Below, in pieces: positions 7,616 through 16,167 of a stretch of 64,000 nucleotides of DNA. Origin of the DNA: CAZMGV01 sp964565925 (lineage in GTDB: Bacteria; JAGRBM01; JAHCIT01); the NCBI GenBank assembly GCA_964565925.1, contig CAZMGV010000006.1:62001-126000 (forward strand). The letters run 5' to 3'. Within the stretch, counting starts at the first letter, position 1, and every line of letters starts with the position of its first letter. The translations under genes and the position numbers were made by a program. Under the pieces are notes generated by a model. That model saw nothing but the letters and a program-made list of their open reading frames with translations. It was not told the DNA's origin and did not search any database.

Positions 7616-8467
7616 GTGGGTGTCAAATTTTTCGGCCAGTTCCTGCTCGAGAGGCAACTTGTCACGGCCCAGCAGCTTGTAGCTGCGGTCGAATATCAGC
7701 AGTCCCAGAACCTGAAGCTCGGCGACTACGCTGTGAAAAAGGGTTACCTTACCAAGGACCAGTCAGCCCAGATCAACCGCCTTCAGCAGCAGAAGGATCT
7801 CAAGTTCGGCCAGGCGGCCGTGGAACTCAACCTGCTCACGGCCAAGCAGGTGGACGAGCTGCTCCTCATGCAGCAGAACGACCATATCTATCTGGGCGAT
7901 GCCGTGGTCCTGAAGAACTACGCCACCCGCGCGAAGGTCGACGAAGCCCTCAAGGCGTTCAAGGAAGACCAGAAGATCTACGAACTGCAGGGCGGTATTC
8001 CGGTACCGAGCGAACTTCAGCTCACCGACACGGTCCGCGTGTTCGTGGACATGACCCAGAAGATGCTGCTCCGCATGGGTTCGATCGAAACGAAGGTGAC
8101 CGGTAACGAATGGATTACCGGTTCGGTGATGCCCCCGGGTTTCGCGGCGCTGATCCGCTTCGAGGGCGGCATCAAGGTGTCCTATATTATCGGTATCAGC
8201 GAGACGCTCGTGAACACGCTCGGCCAGCAGCTGCTGGGCAAATTCTACGATGCCAAGGACCCCGCCGTACGCCAGGACGCCGTCCAGGAGTTCTGCAACA
8301 TCGTTACCGGTAACGTCGTGGCGCGGCTCGCCCAGATGGGTATCCGTTGCGAGATCCTGCCGCCTGAACTGATCGGCGGGGCGGTATCACTGGGTACCGG
8401 ACGGGCGCTGAAATACGACATTCATACGCCTGACGGACAGCAGGTGTTCTTGGCGCTCGTCCTGTAA
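7616..8467 (+). CDS. MshEN-like / CheX-like phosphatase fusion protein
   Basis: Residues 1 to about 120 contain repeated segments of the form LGxxxVxxGxLTxxQ (LKLGDYAVKKGYLTKDQ, LKFGQAAVELNLLTAKQ, IYLGDAVVLKNYATRAK), resembling MshEN domains, some of which bind cyclic di-GMP. Residues of about 150-283 resemble CheX/CheC, with the phosphatase-type E-x-x-N pattern in QEFCNIVTGN and the glycine-rich SVMPPGFAALIRFEGG strand. GTG at 7616 follows AGGGGAGAG at a good distance. An inferred role is removal of phosphate from the receiver encoded just upstream, perhaps gated by a nucleotide or protein bound to the N-terminal part. The N-terminal call is weaker than the CheX call. Confidence 0.75.
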   Translation: MGVKFFGQFLLERQLVTAQQLVAAVEYQQSQNLKLGDYAVKKGYLTKDQSAQINRLQQQKDLKFGQAAVELNLLTAKQVDELLLMQQNDHIYLGDAVVLKNYATRAKVDEALKAFKEDQKIYELQGGIPVPSELQLTDTVRVFVDMTQKMLLRMGSIETKVTGNEWITGSVMPPGFAALIRFEGGIKVSYIIGISETLVNTLGQQLLGKFYDAKDPAVRQDAVQEFCNIVTGNVVARLAQMGIRCEILPPELIGGAVSLGTGRALKYDIHTPDGQQVFLALVL

Positions 8468-8584
8468 CAACCGTTCCCTTTACAGCGCAGTCCGTGCAAT
8501 TTGTCGAACCCGTCCACGGGTGGCAGGTGACCTTTTACGGTCAAGCGGGACCTGTCATTGCCCGCCGCCTGTACGCCTAAACAG
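8468..8584 (+). ncRNA. Candidate structured RNA between the CheX-like gene and its terminator
   Basis: The 117 bases between the fusion-gene stop and the terminator can fold. GGTGG (8519-8523) pairs with CCGCC (8562-8566), CAGGT (8524-8528) with ACCTG (8550-8554), and GACC (8529-8532) with GGTC (8539-8542), all nested. It could be part of a 3' UTR or a small RNA ending in the terminator hairpin. A 28-codon frame from GTG 8494 to TAA 8578-8580 also runs through it, but no ribosome-binding site precedes it. No known RNA family is recognised. Confidence 0.3.
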
Positions 8585-8604
8585 AAAGCCCTTTCGGGCT
8601 TTTT
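8585..8604 (+). terminator. Rho-independent terminator after the CheX-like gene
   Basis: AAAGCCC (8585-8591) and GGGCTTT (8596-8602) form a perfect 7-bp stem with a TTTC loop, and the T run continues to 8604. It ends the receiver/CheX-like transcript. Confidence 0.85.
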
Positions 8605-9103
8605 CGTTCATTTCCGGGATTTTCCGGGTTCTTTGGCGAGAGGGGGGGGATGTGGGAGGGGGAGCGTTGCAGCGAAGCTGATGCTTCTAGGCAGGATTCT
8701 TTTGCTCAGTGGGGAGTTTTGAAGTTTCTAACACTCCCCCTCCACGTGAGGGTATAACTGTGTTCATTTGTAGCAGGAACCGTACCATGCACGCGTTTGA
8801 GTCATTTCAGTCACTTAGCTGCAGTGCGTCTTAAACTTCGTGCGCCAAAATAGCGCACCGCTCCACGGTCGAGCATTTTACAAACTCCATTTTGGAGCAC
8901 TGCGGCACTTATCCCCAGGATTTATCTCACAGCAGGTTCAAAAGAGAGATTGCAGTTGTTGACGATCAGCGATAACCTGTGCTGTGCAATCCTGATTTAT
9001 TCAAAGATTACAATTGGTTATGACAGGTCAAATGCAGGTAGACATCCACGTTTTTATAAGCTTCAAAAATGTTTAACTCCCTGAAAATACAGGATTTCAA
9101 AAT
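8605..9103. other. Non-coding, AT-richer region with several inverted repeats
   Basis: No gene is supported in these 499 bases. GGAGGGGGAG at 8655-8664 is the exact reverse complement of CTCCCCCTCC at 8733-8742. GTGCGC...GCGCAC forms a small hairpin near 8840-8860, and CTCCATTTTGGAG another near 8885-8897. From about 8900 the sequence becomes clearly AT-rich (TTCAAAAATG, TTTTTATAAG) up to the small gene at 9104, which suggests promoter-like or acquired DNA. No transposase or attachment site is visible. Confidence 0.5.
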
Positions 9104-9430
9104 ATGGGCGAGTCAGATTCCAATTCGACGCAAAGCGCCAAAAATCCGTCGAGTGTCAATAATTCGACATCTCCGACAGATCTTTTGAAGAAAGCTGAGT
9201 CGCTTTACAACAGATTCGTAAACAACCAGATCGAGCACGTCATGGCTCCCGGAGAGAGCAATCTTTCTGCCGCCATCGAATTTTTCCGCAATCCGGTCAA
9301 TCAGCTGGAGACCGTCGTCCTGCTACAGGAAAGCGCCAGGCTGGGCGCGCCCCTGCTGAAAGCTCTGTTAGACCCCTTTAATGTACCTGCTGCGCGTCAA
9401 AATGTTGATAAGGATGAAAACGGAAAGTAA
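9104..9430 (+). CDS. Small orphan protein, 108 residues
   Basis: The first 25 residues are Ser/Asn/Thr-rich and probably disordered. Residues 25-95 are amphipathic and probably helical (DLLKKAESLYNRFVNNQ, then AAIEFFRNPVNQLETVVLLQESARL), and the C terminus is charged. AGGA at about 9090-9093 precedes the ATG by 10 bases. There is no signal peptide, membrane segment or recognised domain. The gene is AT-richer than its neighbours and sits between a structured non-coding stretch and a Fur-family gene 84 bases downstream. It may be lineage-specific or acquired. Confidence 0.55.
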   Translation: MGESDSNSTQSAKNPSSVNNSTSPTDLLKKAESLYNRFVNNQIEHVMAPGESNLSAAIEFFRNPVNQLETVVLLQESARLGAPLLKALLDPFNVPAARQNVDKDENGK

Positions 9431-9514
9431 CCATAGCGCCGTTCTTGGGACATTTTGGATTGGGAAATTCTCGGGCGTTTTTCCCACTGACGTTCGCAAT
9501 GCGGGTGCGCATTC

Positions 9515-9991
9515 ATGTCTAACTATGTCGATACGGCGCTGGATGCCCTCAAACATGCGGGGCATCGGCTCACGGAGCAGCGACGCGTAGTTCTCGAAGT
9601 TCTCTCCACGGCACGGGTGCCGCTGACACCGGCCGAGCTTCACGAACGGGTCAAGGCCCGCGGCAGGTCGATGGATCTGGTCAGCGTTTACCGGATCCTC
9701 GAGACGCTCCAGGATAACGGCCTTGTCCACCATGTGATCGCCAACAACAGCTTCAAGGCCTGCTCCCACTATTTCGAGAGCTCGGAAGGCCGCAAGCCCC
9801 ACGGGCATGAGCACAGCCACGACGAACAGTGTCATCATCTGGCGATCTGCACCGAGTGCGGAAAATCGTACGAGTTCGACTGCCCCCAGCTCGAAGAGAT
9901 CGCCGAAGCCGTTACCAGGGACAGCGGGATCAAGATCAGCCGCCATCTGCTCGAATTCCAGGGCGTCTGCAAAAACTGCAAGGCGGCCTGA
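9515..9991 (+). CDS. Fur-family metalloregulator
   Basis: The 158 residues match the Fur/Zur/PerR family. Residues 1 to about 85 are a winged helix (HRLTEQRRVVLEVL, LTPAELHERV, SVYRILETLQDNGLVH). The dimerisation domain has a His-rich metal site (PHGHEHSHDEQCHHLAICTECG) and a second CxxC (CKNC) at the C terminus; the CTEC and CKNC pairs would hold structural zinc. It represses metal-uptake or stress genes depending on the metal sensed. Fur, Zur and PerR cannot be told apart safely here; the extended His-rich stretch is compatible with Zur. A Fur-box-like palindrome occurs at 16305-16319. Confidence 0.88.
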   Translation: MSNYVDTALDALKHAGHRLTEQRRVVLEVLSTARVPLTPAELHERVKARGRSMDLVSVYRILETLQDNGLVHHVIANNSFKACSHYFESSEGRKPHGHEHSHDEQCHHLAICTECGKSYEFDCPQLEEIAEAVTRDSGIKISRHLLEFQGVCKNCKAA

Positions 9992-10018
9992 CGGTCCGGG
10001 TGATACACTCCCCGGTCC

Positions 10019-12445
10019 ATGACCGGGACTCCTGAAAAGCTGCGCTTCGAACTGTCGGTACACGACGTCGTCGCGCTGGCGTCCGCCGGATCGTCGCGTC
10101 CCGTCGGCGCGCCCCTGAGCCGCGCGCGGCTCGGGCAGGAAGCCCACACCCGCTACCAGCAGGAAACCGCCGCGCGGCCCGGGTTCCGTAAGGAAGTGTC
10201 CGTTTCGGTCGAAGCCCCCGCGCGAGGTCTTCTGCTCGCCATCGACGGGCGCATCGACGCCGTCGTTACCGAACAGAACCTGACCGTCATCGAGGAGATC
10301 AAATCCGTCTTCGTAACGTCCCGCGAAGCCGCCCGCCTGGATCCCGCCGAACTCACCGACTGGGCCAATCAGGCACGGCTCTACCAGTGGATGTGGGAAA
10401 AGAGCGGCCTGGGGCCGGCGCGGTCCCGGCTCGTGCTGGCGTCGCTGCTCGACGGCGGCTGGCACGCGATCGATCTCATTGAAACCGGTGACGCACTCGA
10501 CCGGCATGTGCAGTCGATGCTGGACCGCGCCGCCGGACGGCTCGAACACGATCTGGAGATCGCCGAGCAGCGCCGCGCGCTCGTGCCGCGCCTGCAGTTC
10601 CCCTTTGAAGACTACCGGCCCCACCAGCAGGACCTTGAAACCGCCGCCGGGCAGGCCGTGAAATCCGGCAGCGTACTCATTGCCGAAGCGCCCACGGGAC
10701 TCGGCAAAACCGCGGCCGTGCTCGCCGGTGCGCTGCGAACCGTCCTGTCGCAGAACCGGAAACTGTATTTTCTCACCGCCAAGGGCACCCAGCAGAAGAT
10801 GGCGCTCGAGACGCTCGAAAAAATCCGGGATCAGTCCGGATTTGGCACCGCCGATCCGCTGCGGATCGTGCAGATCCGGGCGAAAGAAAAGATGTGTCTG
10901 AACGATGTGATGGTGTGCGACCCGGAGTTCTGTCCCTACCTGAAGGATTTTCCGGAACGGCTCGAAAAAACCGGTACAGGGACTGCGCTCATGCAGAAGG
11001 GTGTCGTGACCGGAGACGACCTTCTGGAAATCGGCCGCGCGCAGACTCTCTGCCCGTTCGAGATGTCGCTCGAAATGGCCTGGCAGTCCGAGGCCGTCAC
11101 CTGTGACTACAACTACGCCTTCGACCCGGACGTCATGCTGTGGGAACTGGCCGACCCCGATCTCGCCGGCCAGTCGGTGCTGGTCGTGGACGAAGCCCAT
11201 GCACTGCCTTCGCGTGCGCGGGGCTACCGTTCGCCGGTACTGGAAGCGGCCGAGCTCGAAAAGCTCGCCGGACTCGTGCTCTCGCCGTCGATAGACGAGC
11301 CGGTGAAAAACCGCCGCGGCAAAGTGATGTCGGCCGGCCTGTTCGACACGCCGGTGGAGCGGCTCGTGCGGTCACCGGCCGCCCGCGAACTGTCGCGGGA
11401 ACTCCTGAACGCCGCCCGGATCGTGAAGAACCCCGACCTCTGCGGAGTCACCGACCCCGGCCAGCGCGGCACCTACCGCGCCCGGCCGGAACCAGAGCAG
11501 TTCGAAAAAATCCGCGCCCGCATGGAGCGGTTGTTTCTGGACTACCTCGTGGAAAAAAAACGCGAAGGCGTCACCCGTCCGCACGACCCGGCAGCCGAGG
11601 GGTTCATGCTGGTTTCGAAATTCGCTCGTACCCTCATGGCCGCAGGCGACGAAACCGAGGCGCTCTGGACGCCTGAGTTCGGCGCGAAACTGTCGCTTCA
11701 CTGTCTGGACGCATCGCGGTTTCTCGCTTCCAACTGGAGTTCCGCCGGCGCGGCCATTCTCATGTCGGCGACGCTGTCCCCGGACGACTATTTCCACACG
11801 ACACTGGGGCTCCCGGCAACTGCCACCAGATTGACGTTCCCCTCGCCGTTTCCCGCCGAGAATCTCACCGTCGAAATCGAAAGCGATATATCCACGGCGT
11901 TCCGCGACCGGACGAAATCGCTCCAGCCGCTTGCCCACCGGTTGCGCGAGTTTCTGGAAAAACCCGGCAACCGCGCCGTCTTCGCGCCGAGCTTCGACTA
12001 CCTGTCGCACATTCACGATGCCGTGGGTCCGCTCCCCGGCAAGCGGTACCTGATCCAGGGAGACCGGATGAACGACGCCGACCGGGAGTTCTTCTTCCGC
12101 GAACTGACGGCCGGGACCGGCGACATCGTTCTGTGGGCGGTGCTCGGCGGAATTTTTGCCGAAGGGATCGACCTGCCCGGCGATCACCTGATCGGGGCGG
12201 CGATCATCGGACCGGGACTGCCCAAACCGGACCCCGAGCGGGAGCTCGAGAAAACCTATTGGGACGACCGGATGCATGGGTCGGGGTTCGACTACGCCTA
12301 TCTTTATCCCGGCATGATCCGGGTGATTCAGTCAGCCGGACGGCTCATCCGTTCCGAAACCGACACGGGCGAACTGCTTTTAATTGATAAGCGGTTCGCC
12401 CAGCCGGGCTACCGGAAACTGTTCCCCGAATGGTGGCGGGTCTAG
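10019..12445 (+). CDS. XPD/DinG-type Fe-S DNA helicase with an N-terminal nuclease-like domain
   Basis: The 808 residues show an SF2 helicase of the XPD/DinG group: Walker A in AEAPTGLGKTAAVL (near 223), DEAH in VVDEAHALPSR, and a C-terminal motif VI region around VIQSAGRLIRSETD. Cysteines in KEKMCLND, MVCDPEFCPY, QTLCPFE and VTCDYNYAF would supply the Fe-S cluster. Residues of about 1-190 resemble the PD-(D/E)XK/Cas4-like fold (IDGRIDAVV and VIEEIKSVF with the E-x-K pattern). A role in repair or processing of structured DNA is inferred. Its stop overlaps the convergent RDD gene at the CTAG tetranucleotide. No clear ribosome-binding site precedes ATG 10019. Confidence 0.88.
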   Translation: MTGTPEKLRFELSVHDVVALASAGSSRPVGAPLSRARLGQEAHTRYQQETAARPGFRKEVSVSVEAPARGLLLAIDGRIDAVVTEQNLTVIEEIKSVFVTSREAARLDPAELTDWANQARLYQWMWEKSGLGPARSRLVLASLLDGGWHAIDLIETGDALDRHVQSMLDRAAGRLEHDLEIAEQRRALVPRLQFPFEDYRPHQQDLETAAGQAVKSGSVLIAEAPTGLGKTAAVLAGALRTVLSQNRKLYFLTAKGTQQKMALETLEKIRDQSGFGTADPLRIVQIRAKEKMCLNDVMVCDPEFCPYLKDFPERLEKTGTGTALMQKGVVTGDDLLEIGRAQTLCPFEMSLEMAWQSEAVTCDYNYAFDPDVMLWELADPDLAGQSVLVVDEAHALPSRARGYRSPVLEAAELEKLAGLVLSPSIDEPVKNRRGKVMSAGLFDTPVERLVRSPAARELSRELLNAARIVKNPDLCGVTDPGQRGTYRARPEPEQFEKIRARMERLFLDYLVEKKREGVTRPHDPAAEGFMLVSKFARTLMAAGDETEALWTPEFGAKLSLHCLDASRFLASNWSSAGAAILMSATLSPDDYFHTTLGLPATATRLTFPSPFPAENLTVEIESDISTAFRDRTKSLQPLAHRLREFLEKPGNRAVFAPSFDYLSHIHDAVGPLPGKRYLIQGDRMNDADREFFFRELTAGTGDIVLWAVLGGIFAEGIDLPGDHLIGAAIIGPGLPKPDPERELEKTYWDDRMHGSGFDYAYLYPGMIRVIQSAGRLIRSETDTGELLLIDKRFAQPGYRKLFPEWWRV

Positions 12446-15297
12446 ACCGTCTCCACCACCCGCGTACCGGCGCGGCGGTCGTGGGCCGTTTCCGCGCCGC
12501 CCACCAGCAGCGGCAGACCGCCCCAGCAGAACAGCAGGTTGAAAGGCCAGAGCCAGAAATAGCGGCGGATCACCAGCGCCGGAGTCGCGTCGGCACCGTC
12601 GCGGGCCACGATCTTCAGCTTCATGATCATATCGCCCGGGGTCTGGCCCACCAGCGAAACTAGCCCCACGTAGAAGATACCTTCCACGAGGGTCTTTAAA
12701 ATCAGCAGCACCCACCAGGTACGTGCCAGCCAGGCGCCCGGTTCGTGAAACAGGGAGAACTCCGCCCCGGTGAACTTGTCGGCGGCCGTCACAAAAAGGA
12801 TGACCGCGAAGAACGTCATGCCGGTATCGATGAGATACGAGAGTGCGCGCTTGAGTACAAGCTGCCGGGGAAGTGTAAGCCTGGGTTTCATGTTTCTGGC
12901 CCACGCACCGGCCGAATGATCCCTGCCGGCCGTGCGCATGCGGGCCGCCGTGCGGACATCGTCCAGCTTGCCCGTGAGTCCCATGCCCACCGGCGTATCC
13001 AGCCGGATGCCAATACCCGACGCGCTCAGCACATCGGCCGACTGGAGCTGCGACTCTGGCGTCATCTCCGGACGGCTCGTTCCGAGAGGGAAACTGATCT
13101 GGTCGGGGTCTTCGATGGCGTGAGCGCTGATGCGCGTCGCCCCGCCGAAGGCATCGGCCATCTCGCCCTGGGCCGTGTCGAGTGCCATTGCGCCCGGGAA
13201 CCGGCCGTCGTTGAACGGCACGATCGGGTCCGGGTTCGGAATGACCGGCGCGTCCAGTTTCTGCGACATGTCGGTGATTTCGTCGAAGATCTGTTCGATC
13301 CGTCTTTCGGGCGGCGTCCAGGACGGCATGCTGAGGTTGCCGGTGTTCTGTGTCGTCGCCGCGACCATCGCCGCCGCCGGCATGGCGGCCGCTTCGGGCG
13401 CAGGCAGGGCGCCTATGTTCGGATCGAAACCGTCGAACGCGGAAGGAATAGAGACCTCTTCGTCACCGTGTCCGCCGCCGCCGTGCCCGTCGTCATTCAT
13501 ATCGTCGCCAGCATCGTTATCAGAATCGTCGTCGCGGCCCTGGTCTCCGCTGCCGTCACCATCATCATGGCGGCGGTCGCTGTACCGGTCATGGAGGTTG
13601 TATTCGTCGGCGTCGGCCTGTTCATCGCCGTCCGCCTGAAGGATTTCAGGAAACAAGGTCCGGACCGGAGCCGGGCCGTCAGCCAGTATCACCGGTGCCT
13701 CTGCGACAGGCTCGCCCGCCACACGGGCGGCGATGTTGTCGCTGATTTCGTCAATATTTCCGTCGGTATTTCCGTCGATATTCTGAGCGACGCTGGCGAA
13801 ATCGGTCATCGACGTTTCAGCCGTCGGCGACGGAGTCACGTCGAACATCTCTTCGGCGGTCTTCGCCTTTACGGCCATGGCCATGGCCGGCGTTTCGGAG
13901 GAGGCCTGAATGACCAGCCGGGTGAAAGTGTCGTCGCCCAGATTTGGTGACGGCTCTGCCGTTACAACGGCAGGTATTTCAGCCGGAACAACGGCCAATT
14001 CAGCCACCGGTTCCGGCGTCTTTTCATTCGGATCGATCACCCTGCCCGCTCCGCGGGTATCGAGCATCATCTCGTCGGGGCGGATCATCGGGTTCGACAC
14101 GTCGAACTCGTACTCGTAAGCCGATTCGGGCAGAACTTCGACCGGCTTCGAGGCGTCAGCCGTTTCACGGGCCGCCGTTTCGGCAGCGAATTTCGGCACA
14201 ATCGGCTCACCGCCAACCGGCCGGATTCGGGGCAGTTCCACCTTCGGCAGGTCGATCCTGGGAACTTTCAGTTCGGGGAGCGGTTTCTCGGGTGCGGCAA
14301 GCACCGGCGGCTTCGGGGCTTCGATCGGCTTCGGAGCGGCGGGCGCCGGGGCCGGATGAAAACTGACCTCGCTGATGTCGCCCAGGGACTCCATTGAGAC
14401 TGGCGAGATCGCCGGTTTTTCCGAACCGGCGGGCGCGGCGGCGACCGGTACAACGGCCGGTGCCGTTTCGAGCTTGTCCGCCATGACCCGCACACGGGGT
14501 TTCGTGACCGGAGCTGCAGCAGCGTACTCCGGCTCTTTAGGAGTTGAGATAATGTCGGCGTTCTTCTGGCCGCTGGCGACTTCGGGCGAGAGCGGCGCCG
14601 GAGCCCGCAACTCGATACCTTGCATGGAGGGCGCCGGGCGCTCGATGCGCGAGAACGACTGCTCGTCGAAAGGTACGGGCCGTTCTTTGACGGTTTCGAC
14701 GGCGGCAGGCTCAGCAGCGGCAGATTCGATAGCCGCAGCTTCCGGGAACGCCTTTTCGGCACTGATAACCGACTGTTCGTCGACCGGAATAGTTTCGGCA
14801 GCCGTAACGGGCGGAGCGGTTTCGGAAACGGCTGCCACCTGCGCGGCCAGCTGTTCGGCTTTCGCTCTGCGCTTGCGTTCCCGGCGGGAGATTTTGGGCT
14901 TTTCCGGTTCCACAGCAGCGGCAACCGTTTCAGCGGTCATCGTCGGAGCGGATTCCACCGGCGGCTGTTCGGTTACGGCCAGTACCGGAGAAGACAGTTC
15001 AGCAGCAACCGGTTCAGATACCGGTTCCGGTGCGGCTTCAACCCTGGCTTCCACCACGGCCTCTACGGCAGTCGGTACATCAGCCACCGCCGGTACAGGC
15101 GCGGCAACGGCTTCGGCCGGTGCCGCAACTTCAACCGGCACAACGGCTACTGCCGCGGCGGCCAGCGCGGGGGGGTTGAGTTTTTCGTCAATGGTGATCT
15201 GCTGGGCCGACGGTTTCGCGTCGCCAAGTGCACCACCGCACTTCGGACATGTGTCGATCTGTTTGAAATAGAGATAACTGCAGGCAGGACAACGCAA
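12442..15297 (-). CDS. Zinc-ribbon protein with a long disordered linker and a C-terminal RDD membrane domain
   Basis: Three parts are visible in 951 residues. The N terminus is a zinc ribbon (MRCPACSYLYFKQIDTCPKCGG, two CxxC pairs). Residues of about 40-800 are low-complexity, rich in Ala, Val, Pro and Glu, with an Asp/His-rich acidic patch (DRYSDRRHDDGDGSG onward) and several short hydrophobic-acidic repeats. The C-terminal 140 residues form an RDD domain (LPRQLVLKRALSYLIDTGMTF...) with about three membrane segments. The zinc ribbon and linker are presumably cytoplasmic. RDD proteins are diverse and mostly uncharacterised; function is unknown. It is convergent with the helicase gene, sharing CTAG at 12442-12445. 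Confidence 0.85.
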   Translation of the reverse strand: MRCPACSYLYFKQIDTCPKCGGALGDAKPSAQQITIDEKLNPPALAAAAVAVVPVEVAAPAEAVAAPVPAVADVPTAVEAVVEARVEAAPEPVSEPVAAELSSPVLAVTEQPPVESAPTMTAETVAAAVEPEKPKISRRERKRRAKAEQLAAQVAAVSETAPPVTAAETIPVDEQSVISAEKAFPEAAAIESAAAEPAAVETVKERPVPFDEQSFSRIERPAPSMQGIELRAPAPLSPEVASGQKNADIISTPKEPEYAAAAPVTKPRVRVMADKLETAPAVVPVAAAPAGSEKPAISPVSMESLGDISEVSFHPAPAPAAPKPIEAPKPPVLAAPEKPLPELKVPRIDLPKVELPRIRPVGGEPIVPKFAAETAARETADASKPVEVLPESAYEYEFDVSNPMIRPDEMMLDTRGAGRVIDPNEKTPEPVAELAVVPAEIPAVVTAEPSPNLGDDTFTRLVIQASSETPAMAMAVKAKTAEEMFDVTPSPTAETSMTDFASVAQNIDGNTDGNIDEISDNIAARVAGEPVAEAPVILADGPAPVRTLFPEILQADGDEQADADEYNLHDRYSDRRHDDGDGSGDQGRDDDSDNDAGDDMNDDGHGGGGHGDEEVSIPSAFDGFDPNIGALPAPEAAAMPAAAMVAATTQNTGNLSMPSWTPPERRIEQIFDEITDMSQKLDAPVIPNPDPIVPFNDGRFPGAMALDTAQGEMADAFGGATRISAHAIEDPDQISFPLGTSRPEMTPESQLQSADVLSASGIGIRLDTPVGMGLTGKLDDVRTAARMRTAGRDHSAGAWARNMKPRLTLPRQLVLKRALSYLIDTGMTFFAVILFVTAADKFTGAEFSLFHEPGAWLARTWWVLLILKTLVEGIFYVGLVSLVGQTPGDMIMKLKIVARDGADATPALVIRRYFWLWPFNLLFCWGGLPLLVGGAETAHDRRAGTRVVETV

Positions 15298-15436
15298 GGG
15301 CGGACCTCGAAACGCCCGGGTTTACCCAGGCTGTGCCCTCAGCGTCTGAACCCATTATTTATATACATTTGGCCGCCGGATTCCAAGAAATATCCGGCAT
15401 TTCCGATAGTTACATAAGAACAGGGACTATTCAGGT

Positions 15437-16129
15437 TTACCGGGAAAGTGCGATCGAGGCGGCGGCGATGGCGGCCGTTTCCGCTCTGAGTACAGACGGA
15501 ACCAGATGGACGAACTTCACCGGCGCAGTTGCGAGCCACTCCTTTTCGGCGTCGCTCCACCCGCCCTCGGGACCGACGATCAGCCGAATCGCTAAAGCCA
15601 GCGCGACCGACGATAGCGGCTCGGTCACCACCCGTCCCGGGATCTCCAGCACAAGCGATCCTTCGGTAGCGATCTCCTTGAGCGACTTCGCTTCACCGTA
15701 CCGGGGAATGTCTATTCGCCCGCACTGCTCTGCCGCCCGGATCATCACCCGGCGCAGCCGGTCCTCGCTGCGGACCTGGGCGTTCGAGCGGTCCGACTTG
15801 AACGCGCCGATCTCCGAGACCCCCAGTTCCGTGAGTTTCTCCGCCGCCCAGTCGAACCGGGCCGGATCGAACGTTGCCATCCAGACGGCGACCTTTCGGG
15901 AAAGTACCGGTGCCGGGAGCAACGCGACTTCCGGCGCCAGGGCGACCAACCACCGCCTGCCGTCCCGTTTCACACGGCAGCCCGCACGCAGACCCTCTTC
16001 GTTGAAACATTCCACCGCTTCGCCGTCTTCGAGCCGGGTCGCCGCGAAGTGCGACAGCAGATCCCCGCGAACAGCGGTCCCTTCGGCGGTGATCGGCGGG
16101 TCATCGGGTGGCCAGTAAAAGCGGTGCAT
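15437..16129 (-). CDS. rsmE: 16S rRNA m3U1498 methyltransferase (RsmE family)
   Basis: RsmE methylates U1498 of 16S rRNA with S-adenosylmethionine through a SPOUT (knotted) fold. The 230 residues show an N-terminal PUA-like part (MHRFYWPPDD...) and the SPOUT motifs AAEKLTELGVSEIGAFKSDRS, LIVGPEGGWSDAEKEWL and SVLRAETAAIAA that form the trefoil knot and SAM site. It lies 139 bases downstream of the RDD gene start on the same strand, and faces a repeat-rich intergenic region on its 5' side. Confidence 0.92.
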   Translation of the reverse strand: MHRFYWPPDDPPITAEGTAVRGDLLSHFAATRLEDGEAVECFNEEGLRAGCRVKRDGRRWLVALAPEVALLPAPVLSRKVAVWMATFDPARFDWAAEKLTELGVSEIGAFKSDRSNAQVRSEDRLRRVMIRAAEQCGRIDIPRYGEAKSLKEIATEGSLVLEIPGRVVTEPLSSVALALAIRLIVGPEGGWSDAEKEWLATAPVKFVHLVPSVLRAETAAIAAASIALSR

Positions 16130-16167
16130 GATGAGTGGGGAATCTCATAGTCGAATAAACCTGATTG

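Noticed and set aside
8494..8580. A 28-codon frame from GTG 8494 (QFVEPVHGWQVTF...)
   Set aside because: No ribosome-binding site, overlaps hairpins, and no family match; left as a possible small peptide only.
8468..8604. 6S RNA, tmRNA or SRP RNA in this gap
   Set aside because: The conserved loops of these RNAs are not seen; only generic hairpins and a terminator.
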